DNA of 15,073 nt from Clostridia bacterium (GCA_017437345.1 JAFSBJ010000177.1:1-15073); one strand, 5' to 3'. Numbered from the stretch's first letter, positions 7,399 through 15,073 are shown. Made by a program: numbers and translations. Notes: generated by a model not told the origin, from the letters alone.

Positions 7399-9359
7399 AT
7401 GGTGTATTCCTGTCTCCTCATAACATGATCCTGATATTCTTTATCAAGCTCAACGAAGTACGCACTCCAACCCCAAATTCTGACAACCAACTGTCTGTGG
7501 TTTTCAGGATGAAGCTGTGCATCAACCATCTTATCCATATTTACAGCGTTAAGCTGAAGCTGATGTCCTCCCATATCAACATATGCCTTAACGAGCATAG
7601 CAACCTTCTGGATACAATCCTCGTCAGTAAACATACTGTTGTGGAATTCAAGGGTTAATGGTCCGCCGTTGATTGCTTTGGAAAAATGAGGTTTTGAGAA
7701 AGATTTAATAACCGAAACAGGTCCATCAATCTTTGCAAACAAGCTTGCAGAGAAGTTTGTTCCAAAAGGCTCGCCCTTTCTTCTTCCGTCAGGGGATGCA
7801 CCGATATCGTTCGCGTGCCAGAGATAGAACATAGCAGAGCCTGTTCCTGCTCTGAATTTTCCGCCACGGCAATTTACTCTTCCTTCAAGAGCATCTGAGA
7901 ATAAATCAAGAAGCTTAACCGCATGTGCATCAACTTCGTCAATGTTCTGACCAAACTTTGGAGTGTTATATCTTACAATCGGAAGAATTTCTTCGTGCTT
8001 TTCAAAATCACTGTCAACAGCCTCGATTAAGTCCTTCTTGGAAATTGTCTTTTCATCAAAAACATATTTCTTAATTACTTCAAGAGAGTCTGTTGCTGTT
8101 GCAATACCTGTTCCGTGAATACCAAAGTAGTTATACTTTCCGCCTTCATAGATATTGCAGTCCATCAAAACATTCATAAACGGAGATGGAATAAACCAGA
8201 GATCTTTTATTCCGTTGCAAATGTTGTCGCATTCGATATTAATCTCTTCCTTAACCTTTTCCATAAATGCTTCAAAGGTTTCCGCATTTTCCAAATGTTT
8301 ATGGAGACAAATGTCAACAATTTTCGGGAAAGAAAGCGCACCGATGTTGGCAACATCTGCACCAACTTTCGGAATAATGAATTCCCAGCAGGCAGCGATT
8401 GCATAATCAATTGCATCCTTATATTCATAACCAAGCTTGGTAAGACCGTCAATTACAACATCGTCATTCGAATACTGTGGAAAACCAAGGCCGGCCTTTG
8501 TAAGCTGAGAGCCAAGCTCGTATATTTCAAGCGGGGTGTTCTTGCTAACTCTGAGGTTAATTTTAGGGTCAATCATTAAGAGATTGTTGCTTGAAATAAG
8601 ACACATTTTTGATAAGAGATTGAAAACTTCATTCCCGTTCTCATCAAGTCCGCCAAGCACCATACTCTGACCGTTATCTCCCTGCTGAACACCAACATAA
8701 AGGTCGCTGTCCTTATTAAAGGATAAGAAGAAATCATCAAGGAGAGTCTGGGCCTCTTCCTCTGTGATTATGCCCTTATCCAAATCAGCCTTAAGATAAG
8801 GATACATATACTTATCAAATCTTCCGACCGTATTGTGGTAGTTACCTTCAAGCCAGAGAGAATAGTGAATAATTCTGAAAGACTGAAGTGCCTCCCTGAA
8901 AGTTGTTGCCCCCTTTGCAGGCACAACATCCAAGACCTTAACGATATCGTCACGGCCCTGCTTTTTAGCCTCCTCTTTATATCTTTCTGTAAGAGCTAAA
9001 ATAGCGTCAATTACTCTCTTGCCGTATTCATCAGCAGCTTCTCTTTTTGCAAGAAGGCCGACTTTAATAGCGTCCTCATAATTTGGGGACAAGTTTGAGA
9101 AATATCCAAGCTCGTGGATGAAATGTTTGCTCTTTATTTCTGCCCATTCTTCTTCTGAAAAAATGTCAGGAATATTCTTTATTGTTCTTATAAAACAAAT
9201 TTGTTCCTCAGGTAAAATGACAGGAGTTTCTGCCTTGGAAAGCTCTTCAAATCTATAAGTCATTCTTTCAATCGGCGACATATTCTTGTCAAATTCAAGA
9301 GAAATATTCTTTCTGAACTTATGATGTTCTTTGTTTAAGATGTAGTTATACAAACTCAT
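7395..9359 (-). CDS. Divergent glycyl radical enzyme (PFL-like family, probable eliminase/dehydratase of unknown substrate)
   Basis: Oxygen-sensitive radical enzyme, 654 residues, shorter than PFL (about 760) or glycerol dehydratase (about 790); the deficit is mostly in the N-terminal part. The fold is secure: 'GTNFSAS' after 'DGRRKGEP' (524-531), 'NGGPLTLEFH' (564-573), 'HQLQLNAVN' (599-607), and a C-terminal radical domain 'HRQLVVRIWGWSAYFVELDK' (621-640) with the radical-bearing residue at Gly630. The thiyl Cys is Cys324 in 'AACWEF', with Glu326 two residues later. Known dehydratase-type enzymes carry Cys-Val-Glu here and PFL carries Cys-Cys, so the Cys-x-Glu layout favours elimination chemistry over pyruvate cleavage. 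Trp325, Trp629 and Trp631 replace the usual residues. It is first in the enzyme operon, behind its own promoter and an AAGGAGGGG site, and overlaps its activase by four bases. The substrate is unknown; a sugar, polyol or sugar acid is inferred from neighbours. Confidence 0.93.
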   Translation of the reverse strand: MSLYNYILNKEHHKFRKNISLEFDKNMSPIERMTYRFEELSKAETPVILPEEQICFIRTIKNIPDIFSEEEWAEIKSKHFIHELGYFSNLSPNYEDAIKVGLLAKREAADEYGKRVIDAILALTERYKEEAKKQGRDDIVKVLDVVPAKGATTFREALQSFRIIHYSLWLEGNYHNTVGRFDKYMYPYLKADLDKGIITEEEAQTLLDDFFLSFNKDSDLYVGVQQGDNGQSMVLGGLDENGNEVFNLLSKMCLISSNNLLMIDPKINLRVSKNTPLEIYELGSQLTKAGLGFPQYSNDDVVIDGLTKLGYEYKDAIDYAIAACWEFIIPKVGADVANIGALSFPKIVDICLHKHLENAETFEAFMEKVKEEINIECDNICNGIKDLWFIPSPFMNVLMDCNIYEGGKYNYFGIHGTGIATATDSLEVIKKYVFDEKTISKKDLIEAVDSDFEKHEEILPIVRYNTPKFGQNIDEVDAHAVKLLDLFSDALEGRVNCRGGKFRAGTGSAMFYLWHANDIGASPDGRRKGEPFGTNFSASLFAKIDGPVSVIKSFSKPHFSKAINGGPLTLEFHNSMFTDEDCIQKVAMLVKAYVDMGGHQLQLNAVNMDKMVDAQLHPENHRQLVVRIWGWSAYFVELDKEYQDHVMRRQEYTI

Positions 9360-9382
9360 ATTACCCCTCCTTATTTATTATA

Positions 9383-9404
9383 CAATCCGTATTTTTACGG
9401 ACTG
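9383..9404 (-). promoter_or_regulatory. 22-base palindrome in the leader of the glycyl radical enzyme operon (candidate operator or RNA hairpin)
   Basis: The arms CAGTCCGTA and TACGGATTG flank four A residues on the minus strand. Six central base pairs per arm are perfect (TCCGTA/TACGGA), and with one G-U pair the RNA could form a nine-pair stem. It lies roughly 20-40 bases after the predicted transcription start and ends 23 bases before the start codon. It is not followed by a T-run, so it is not a terminator. Position and symmetry fit a repressor operator or a 5' stabilising hairpin; I cannot name a regulator. Confidence 0.5.
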
Positions 9405-9430
9405 AAAATTATACATATTATTTCACTTTC

Positions 9431-9459
9431 ATTATAGCATAGTGTTTTTTGTTTTGCAA
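9431..9459 (-). promoter_or_regulatory. Sigma-A-type promoter of the glycyl radical enzyme operon
   Basis: Read on the minus strand: TTGCAA (9454-9459), a 17-base spacer, then a perfect TATAAT (9431-9436), preceded by TGC, which makes an extended -10. The predicted start near 9424 gives a leader of about 65 bases that contains the 22-base palindrome. It lies directly after the terminator of the upstream gene, so the enzyme genes form an independent transcription unit. Confidence 0.75.
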
Positions 9460-9510
9460 CAGGTTTTGTCAAATAATTTAACTAACAAACGGGTCATTTT
9501 GTCTTTAAAA

Positions 9511-9546
9511 AAAGAAAAAAACTGCGGAGATATTCTCCGCAGTTTT
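9511..9546 (-). terminator. Rho-independent terminator of the large secreted-protein gene
   Basis: A perfect 10-base-pair GC-rich stem (ACTGCGGAGA paired with TCTCCGCAGT, loop of three bases, 9521-9543) extends by three A-T pairs. On the minus strand it is followed by TTTTTT and then CTTT. It begins about 10 bases past the stop codon at 9556 and separates that gene from the promoter at 9431-9459. On the plus strand only four T residues follow, so it mainly acts leftward. Confidence 0.93.
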
Positions 9547-9555
9547 AATACTTAT

Positions 9556-12500
9556 CTATTTAGCAATTTCAAGTCCATTCTTAAAGCGTTTTTCAATGCT
9601 TGCAAGAACTTTACCTGTGTTGCCCATATAACAGATTCCGCTATCAGTAGTGAAGATTCCAAAGCCAAACTGGTTTGCAATGCTTTCTCTGTTTACGAAA
9701 TATCTGCCGTTTTTATTGGTTACATTCGAAATAGCAACCTTTGCGTCGCCGTATGCCAAAACTACTTCGCCGTTTGCACCGGTTTCGATTTTAGCACCGA
9801 TATAAGATGCTACGCAGTCAAGGAGAATTTCTCCGTTCTGTGCTGCATTTTCGACCTTACGACCATCTACTAAAACAACGCCGTTAGAATCATCAGCGAT
9901 AATATATGTCGCCATATCAGCTAAAACAGTTCCCCAGTAACGTTCAAGAGTTCCGGTGTCGCACAAATGAAGCTGTTCAAAAGCTTTTGTTGACTTTAAT
10001 GTATCTTTTCTTACAAGGTCTGTTCCGCTGTAAGTATGAATGTTAACATTATGTTTGTCAAGACGGTAACCATTAACCATAAGGTAATCAGTTGTAACAT
10101 TCATCATGGTGTTCATATTGGTGTTCGAAGGACCGCCAAAAGTACATTCATAAATCGAGCCTAAGAACTCCCATGTTTCGCCGTCGTCAAGACTTCTTGC
10201 CAATGACCATCTCTGTCTTGGCTGCTGGTTCTGAGCGCTGAGGTTAGCGTTATCGTGACCCCAAGCAGCGTATAAAGTCTTACCGTCGATTGGGTCAACT
10301 GTCATACCGAAGCAGTTAGCCGCTGATAAGAACGGTGTTCTGTAAACATGTTCGGTATCAAAAGTGTCACCGCCGTCATAAGACTTAACCGCACGAACCA
10401 TACCTAAGTCAGTTCTGTAATACATTGTTACAACGCCGTCATGGCTTTCAAGAATTTGCGCTTCGTTTACAACGGACTTAACATCTTTATAAGAAACAAT
10501 ACCGCCCTGTGTCCAGGTTCTTCCGCCGTCGTCACTATATACACACTGAATAACACCAGCGTCTTCGGCAAACACACCAGGATCAATTAAGTCACCACGG
10601 CCGACAGCCGCATAAAGTCTGCCTGATGGGCCCTGCTTAACACCGTCTGCTGTGAAGGCATAAGCATCACCAATTGGTTCAGGATATAAGGTTCCCCAAT
10701 CTTCCCAGGTTTCCCCTCTGTCAGGAGAATACTTAACAAATGTATTTCCCAACGCGTTTCCGTTTGCGTCTGTGCCGCCTGTAGTCCCTGGAACAAAGGT
10801 GAGGACTTCATCGCCTAACACTCTTGTTCCATCTTCAAGGGTCTTTGTAAGCTGCAACATATTCTGCTCATAGTATCCAACTTTAGTAGGACCATTTGTC
10901 CAGGTCTTACCGCCGTCTTCAGTATAGAAAGAATATCCAACTTCTGTTGTAATCTGAAGCTTATCTTCGTGCTCAATTATATCGTGAGTTGCACCTGTTG
11001 GTTTTTCAATAACATGGTCTGTTACCCCTAAAACAGGTCTTGCATCTCCGCGGAAGTCAACATTGTCAACCAAAACGGAGTTATTCGTTATCATAAAGCC
11101 CATTTTACCACGGTTATAGCCTATCTGGTCAACATAACTGATTGTTGGAATTCCATTAACCAAGAAAGTCATTGTTCTAACCGGGTCATCGTTCTCAACA
11201 ATAAACTCAACGTGAACGCTTTCTCCTGTTGGGAAAGTTCCTTCCTTTGAAGTAAGAGTTCTTACATTGCCGTCATAGTTATAAACGATTTCATACTTTC
11301 CTGTATCAAAGTTATAACCTACTTTTGTCCATTTTTCTGTATGAGAATGCTGAGCAAGAATCCAGAATCCGCCTTCTTTACCATTTACTATAACATCTGC
11401 TGATAAAGACTGGTCCCCTGAATAAGAAGTAAGTTCAGCCACTGCATTCTGTTTTCCAACAGCGTTAAGAGAAAGCATATTCTTGCTTTCATCTCTTGTA
11501 ACTTCCATTCCCTTTGTATCCTGCCAGTAATAAACAGAATCAAATTCAGCAGAATTTGAGAAATCATCTTTATAGATGAATAAATCCTGGTTCTCTGTTA
11601 TGTTCATATAAGAGATACCGTCGCCTGCTTTAACATCGATTAAAACAGATGGTTCTCCTGCAGCCGCAATACTTCTGAATGAGCTTAAGAATTTACCATT
11701 GGCATAAATTCGGTTCATACCGCCCACTGTGTCAAAATGATAATATACATTATCTGCATCAACTGCATCGCAAAGCTCGATATATTCAGGATCGGATGCG
11801 TCAAATTTAAGTGTCCAAACATAGATTTTTCCATCTTTAAGTTCAACATCAGTTCTGAAGATACTGTCGTTTACTGCAATTCTTACATTATCTGCTTTAT
11901 CTGCAACAAATGCAGTTTTAAAGATATATGGAAGAGATGGCAATCTATATGTGTATCTTCCTGGAGCTATATTGCTGTCTGCAAAGAAAGTTCCTCTCTC
12001 TTTTGGAGAAGCTATATACTTATTGCTGAATGTCAAGCCGTTTTGCTTATAGCTCTGACTTACCTCGCTTGTCTGTGGGAGGTAATAAGAGAATGAGAAC
12101 TGGCCGTTTCTGTAAACATCCGCATAAGGTCCCTGCGTAATGATATAGAAATCACCCGTTCCAGGAGCGAAGCTTTCTTCGCCGTCTGCGGTCATATATG
12201 TTACCTTTTCAGGTGTATGAGTTAATAACACCTTATGGTGTCCGTTACTCATTTCGTATGTTCCGCTTCCGGTTCCACCGGATACAGTATAAGAAATTTC
12301 GTTTGTATAACTTCTTGATACACTGCTTGGTGTAAGGGATGGTTTCCAGTCATAGTCTGCAACGCTGAGAATCAATCCGGCTTCATTGCAGAAATAAGCT
12401 GAAAGCTTATGAGGTTCCGGTGTTAAAGAAGAAAGATTATAGCTAAATGGAGCAGATGTGTCTTCTCCCACAACCTTTCCGTCAACAACGAACTGAACCT

Positions 12501-14028
12501 TTTTAACATTATTTACTCTATCGTAAAGGTCTGCATTTAACACATATCCTTTACCGCTTGGGATTACATTTAAGCCTGCTCTTATAGACTGAACAACCTC
12601 AAATGTAACAGCGGTTGAAACCTGATCGCCATATTCAGCGGTTACAGAATATTTTCCTTCGCCGATATTTTTAAGCTCTGCTCTGTAATCAGGAGCCATT
12701 CCTCTTGCAACGATACTGCCGTTGATTCTGTAATCAACATAAGGAATTTCTTCGCTGTTACTTAAAACATTTGCGTTAAGATAAATCGGAGTTCCTTCGG
12801 CATATTTAGATCCACCGAGAGGTTCTTCCATCTCAATGTTATATGTTATCGGTTCATATTTAACCCAGTCAATATCCATGCAGCTTTCCGCTTCTCCTAA
12901 GAAGTTCTGTTCTGTGTAGAATGCAACTGTGCTCATGCCTGTCTGGCTGGCAAAACGCTTGATATAACCATCAAAGAGAAGGTTTTCGCCTAAATAAACT
13001 CTAACACCTTCGCAATAGTTATATGTTTCAAGTCTTATCTCTCTCCAATTGCTGTCCAACTGACCTCTTAAGTCACCTGTGAGGTTAGGGCCGTTACCAA
13101 CAGCTCTTCCCGCAACACCGTTATAGTAAGTAAACTGTTGATAGGTAAGCTTTAAGTGGAACTGACAATTATCCCAGCGGATATAAATACCGCTCTGCAA
13201 AGGAACATCAGTATTTCTAACCGGCCAACGAAGCCTTGCAGTTAAAACAAAGTCATCCGAAAAGCCTGTTTTACGGCTAACTTCGTTCATTTCGCTGGCA
13301 ACATGCATATTGTTGTCACCACGGAGCATACCGTCTTCAACTCTCCAACGGTTTACCTTGTTGTTTTCCCAATCGCTTAAATTTTCTCCGTTAACAAAGT
13401 CATAATAGTATGGCTCTACCGGATATGTTGGAGAAACAACTTCTCCGCCACTGCTTGAAGATGAACCACCGCTTGAACCAATAGAAACCTTGGAAGCATC
13501 GTTAATCTTTACATTTCTTACTTCCGCAGCTGTTCCTGTTCCGCCATTAATTGAAATGATAGAATCAGTTCTTGACTGAACCTCAATTTCACCCATAAAA
13601 TAGTCGTCAATATAAACTTCGACCAAGTTTCCCTGGCCTATAAAACGATAGTGATGCCAAGATGCACCAATCGGATACATGAGGTGCTTTCTGTGCGTGC
13701 TACTGTTTGATGTAGTCCAACCAGGAATGTTGTATGTCAATCTGTCAGCATCAATTATTGCATATAAACGGGCTACGCCGTTAGAAATAGCAATAGTGCT
13801 GTAACCGGATGACGCTCTCTTAAATTCAAGTTCAATATCAAACTTGTTGCTTGGAGCAGTAAGACTTTTTGTGATACCAGCATCTTTTAATAGAACAGTG
13901 CTTCCTGAACGGGTTACTGTTCCTGATTCTGTCCAGCCTGTATACCAATCTTCTTCTGCTGCGAAAATTGGCATCATAGTGGTAGCTAACATGCAAACCA
14001 CTATTAATACGCTTAATAATTTTTTCAT
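9556..14028 (-). CDS. Secreted multidomain protein: lectin-like and Ig-like modules, Asp-box (sialidase-type) propeller, C-terminal stalk domain
   Basis: Exported protein of 1490 residues, probably binding and perhaps cutting a glycan outside the cell. The signal peptide is MKK plus a hydrophobic core, with cleavage likely after Ala23 in 'PIFAAEE'. By eye the modules are: a LamG-like beta-sandwich (27-175), a Ser/Gly linker (184-195), a second sandwich starting 'YYYDFVNGENLSDWE' (207-395), two Ig-like modules (about 398-478 and 480-555), an unrecognised region (about 560-815), a third sandwich (820-995), and a propeller with five Asp-box-like repeats: 'YTEDGGKTW', 'YSPDRGETW', 'YSDDGGRTW', 'SYDGGDTF' and 'SLDDGETW' (about 1035-1286). 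The end (1385-1470, 'VVLVDGRKVENA', 'YFVNRESIANQFGFG') resembles the copper-amine-oxidase N-terminal/stalk domain. I see no Arg-Ile-Pro motif of true sialidases, so activity is open. AGGAGGT precedes the ATG by a few bases; 13 bases separate it from the upstream gene. Confidence 0.88.
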   Translation of the reverse strand: MKKLLSVLIVVCMLATTMMPIFAAEEDWYTGWTESGTVTRSGSTVLLKDAGITKSLTAPSNKFDIELEFKRASSGYSTIAISNGVARLYAIIDADRLTYNIPGWTTSNSSTHRKHLMYPIGASWHHYRFIGQGNLVEVYIDDYFMGEIEVQSRTDSIISINGGTGTAAEVRNVKINDASKVSIGSSGGSSSSSGGEVVSPTYPVEPYYYDFVNGENLSDWENNKVNRWRVEDGMLRGDNNMHVASEMNEVSRKTGFSDDFVLTARLRWPVRNTDVPLQSGIYIRWDNCQFHLKLTYQQFTYYNGVAGRAVGNGPNLTGDLRGQLDSNWREIRLETYNYCEGVRVYLGENLLFDGYIKRFASQTGMSTVAFYTEQNFLGEAESCMDIDWVKYEPITYNIEMEEPLGGSKYAEGTPIYLNANVLSNSEEIPYVDYRINGSIVARGMAPDYRAELKNIGEGKYSVTAEYGDQVSTAVTFEVVQSIRAGLNVIPSGKGYVLNADLYDRVNNVKKVQFVVDGKVVGEDTSAPFSYNLSSLTPEPHKLSAYFCNEAGLILSVADYDWKPSLTPSSVSRSYTNEISYTVSGGTGSGTYEMSNGHHKVLLTHTPEKVTYMTADGEESFAPGTGDFYIITQGPYADVYRNGQFSFSYYLPQTSEVSQSYKQNGLTFSNKYIASPKERGTFFADSNIAPGRYTYRLPSLPYIFKTAFVADKADNVRIAVNDSIFRTDVELKDGKIYVWTLKFDASDPEYIELCDAVDADNVYYHFDTVGGMNRIYANGKFLSSFRSIAAAGEPSVLIDVKAGDGISYMNITENQDLFIYKDDFSNSAEFDSVYYWQDTKGMEVTRDESKNMLSLNAVGKQNAVAELTSYSGDQSLSADVIVNGKEGGFWILAQHSHTEKWTKVGYNFDTGKYEIVYNYDGNVRTLTSKEGTFPTGESVHVEFIVENDDPVRTMTFLVNGIPTISYVDQIGYNRGKMGFMITNNSVLVDNVDFRGDARPVLGVTDHVIEKPTGATHDIIEHEDKLQITTEVGYSFYTEDGGKTWTNGPTKVGYYEQNMLQLTKTLEDGTRVLGDEVLTFVPGTTGGTDANGNALGNTFVKYSPDRGETWEDWGTLYPEPIGDAYAFTADGVKQGPSGRLYAAVGRGDLIDPGVFAEDAGVIQCVYSDDGGRTWTQGGIVSYKDVKSVVNEAQILESHDGVVTMYYRTDLGMVRAVKSYDGGDTFDTEHVYRTPFLSAANCFGMTVDPIDGKTLYAAWGHDNANLSAQNQQPRQRWSLARSLDDGETWEFLGSIYECTFGGPSNTNMNTMMNVTTDYLMVNGYRLDKHNVNIHTYSGTDLVRKDTLKSTKAFEQLHLCDTGTLERYWGTVLADMATYIIADDSNGVVLVDGRKVENAAQNGEILLDCVASYIGAKIETGANGEVVLAYGDAKVAISNVTNKNGRYFVNRESIANQFGFGIFTTDSGICYMGNTGKVLASIEKRFKNGLEIAK

Positions 14029-14041
14029 AATTAGCTACCTC

Positions 14042-15073
14042 CTATTTCTTAACAATATAGATAAATTTAATTGTTCCTGTCTGGTGAGCAATGAATACTT
14101 CGTCGGCATCTATTCCTGCATTTGCATATGTTGCAAGGTCTGTGGAATCGCCGATTCTGAACAATGTTTCTCTGTCATTCGGATCGTAAACAAAGTATAC
14201 TGTTGATCCGTTTGCAAGATAACGGTTGAAGTTTTCCATAGCCTCAATTCCGCCACTATTCTCCATAGAGGTTGTAAAATCAACTATACCATCCTTGATA
14301 TCGATGATTGTTCCTCCAAGAGTCTTATAACCTGTAAGGGCAGGAAGCTTGTTTGCAATGTTGGACTCAGAATTGATAAGGCCGCTTGTAACATCTCCAA
14401 CCTTCCAAACATGTTTAATTGCAACCGTTTTATCCGCTTTTGGATTGCGCTGGAAGAAAATCATATCACCGATATTAACATCATCAGCTCTTCCAGCAGC
14501 GATTTCTTCAGAAAGATATTCGCTTAAATATAATGTTGTGATTGTGCCAGTCTGATTTATAACATCAATCTGTGTCACAGGCTCTCCCTCGCTGCCAAGG
14601 GTTATACACTTATCCGCAACGATATATGGGAAGTTGCCAGAAAGTGTTCCTGTTGTTCCTTCTTCTGTTACATTGTGATAATAAAGTGCATAATTTGCTG
14701 TTCTCGCTTCTGTATCAGCAGAGAAAATACCAACATATGCCGCTGTATCCTGTGTAGGACCGCCCGTTCTGCTTGGGAAGTAATAATCGGGGTTATCTCT
14801 TACTGATGCATCAAGCGGAACTGTCCATGTTGTAAATGAACTTGGCAATGTGCAAACTAATTCAGCAGGAGATGCATCTGTGTAGAAAGAACGGTTTGTT
14901 GAACTGAAAACATAGTTTCCGTTTAATGAAGTTGCAATTTCCATTCCTGTTTCGTCAACTACACCATAAAGCTCATCATCTGCTAATTTTTTACCCGCTA
15001 AAACAGTATCAATATGTGAGATTTCACCTGCAGAATCAAGCTTATATCTTACCATCTGCCAGTGTGGGTATTC
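14042..15073 (-). CDS. C-terminal part of an unrecognised, probably surface-exposed protein (5' end off window)
   Basis: The frame stays open to the window edge (344 codons including the stop), entering as 'EYPHWQMVRYKL', so the ATG at 15053-15055 is an internal methionine and the gene starts outside. I do not recognise a named family. The composition is rich in Thr, Ser, Gly, Asp and beta-branched residues, with short strand-turn patterns such as 'QTGTITTLYLSEYL', 'LGGTIIDIKDGIVDF' and 'GSTVYFVYDPNDRETLF'. This fits extracellular beta-rich repeats like those at the C-termini of large clostridial S-layer or adhesin-type proteins. No catalytic motif or membrane anchor is visible in this part. 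Its TAG stop lies within TAGGAGGT, the ribosome binding site of the 1490-residue secreted protein, so the two are very likely co-transcribed and translationally coupled, and both are probably exported. The functional call is weak; that it is a gene is strong. Confidence 0.8.
   Translation of the reverse strand, partial: EYPHWQMVRYKLDSAGEISHIDTVLAGKKLADDELYGVVDETGMEIATSLNGNYVFSSTNRSFYTDASPAELVCTLPSSFTTWTVPLDASVRDNPDYYFPSRTGGPTQDTAAYVGIFSADTEARTANYALYYHNVTEEGTTGTLSGNFPYIVADKCITLGSEGEPVTQIDVINQTGTITTLYLSEYLSEEIAAGRADDVNIGDMIFFQRNPKADKTVAIKHVWKVGDVTSGLINSESNIANKLPALTGYKTLGGTIIDIKDGIVDFTTSMENSGGIEAMENFNRYLANGSTVYFVYDPNDRETLFRIGDSTDLATYANAGIDADEVFIAHQTGTIKFIYIVKK

Noticed and set aside
7395..9359. 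Identification as pyruvate formate-lyase (pflB)
   Set aside because: The adjacent double Cys of PFL is absent (Ala-Cys-Trp-Glu instead), the protein is about 100 residues shorter, and the activase has a cysteine-rich insert that PFL activase lacks.
9467..9472. Perfect TTGACA hexamer upstream of the glycyl radical enzyme as the -35 element
   Set aside because: It is 30 bases from TATAAT, which is too far. TTGCAA at 9454-9459 has the correct 17-base spacing.
9442..9873. Plus-strand open frame of 143 codons over the end of the secreted-protein gene
   Set aside because: It starts in the promoter region and crosses the terminator, has no ribosome binding site or family resemblance, and is antisense to a well-supported gene.
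9556..14028. Calling the secreted protein a true GH33 sialidase (nanA/nanH)
   Set aside because: Asp-boxes alone do not define sialidase, the Arg-Ile-Pro motif was not found, and no sialic acid catabolic genes (nanA lyase, nanE, nanK) are in the window.

Overview
The window reads as chromosomal DNA of a low-GC, strictly anaerobic Clostridia-type Firmicute, probably a glycan-using gut or biomass organism. This is inferred from AT-rich intergenic DNA, strong AGGAGG-type ribosome binding sites, LplABC-type sugar transporters without an adjacent ATPase, an oxygen-sensitive glycyl radical enzyme, and a large secreted protein ending in a clostridial 'stalk' domain. Every gene is on the minus strand, so transcription runs from high to low coordinates. 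There is no stretch over 300 bases without a gene.

Layout in the direction of transcription: (1) 15073-9556 holds the C-terminal part of an unrecognised protein, whose stop codon runs into the ribosome binding site of a 1490-residue secreted multidomain protein. That protein has lectin-like and Ig-like modules, a five-Asp-box sialidase-type propeller and a C-terminal Cu-amine-oxidase-N-like domain. The pair ends at a strong intrinsic terminator (9511-9546). (2) 9459-3355 starts at a good sigma-A-type promoter (9431-9459), followed by a 22-base palindrome in the 5' leader. It encodes a divergent glycyl radical enzyme, its radical-SAM activase (4-base overlap), an SDR oxidoreductase (1-base gap), an aldo/keto reductase and a cytoplasmic right-handed beta-helix protein. 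(3) 3276-1 starts at a second promoter (3248-3276) and encodes two CUT1 permeases and a solute-binding lipoprotein truncated by the window edge.

Interpretation (inference): the secreted protein binds and possibly trims a glycan, the ABC system imports a resulting oligosaccharide or sugar derivative, the beta-helix protein cleaves or rearranges it in the cytoplasm, the two oxidoreductases interconvert carbonyl and hydroxyl groups, and the glycyl radical enzyme carries out a radical elimination such as a dehydration. The glycyl radical enzyme has a Cys-Trp-Glu active-site triplet and an Arg-Ile-Trp-Gly-Trp radical loop. These do not match the textbook signatures of PFL or the known diol, choline, hydroxyproline or isethionate enzymes, so the set is the best candidate here for an undescribed anaerobic sugar pathway. 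No regulator gene and no transporter ATPase are present in the window.
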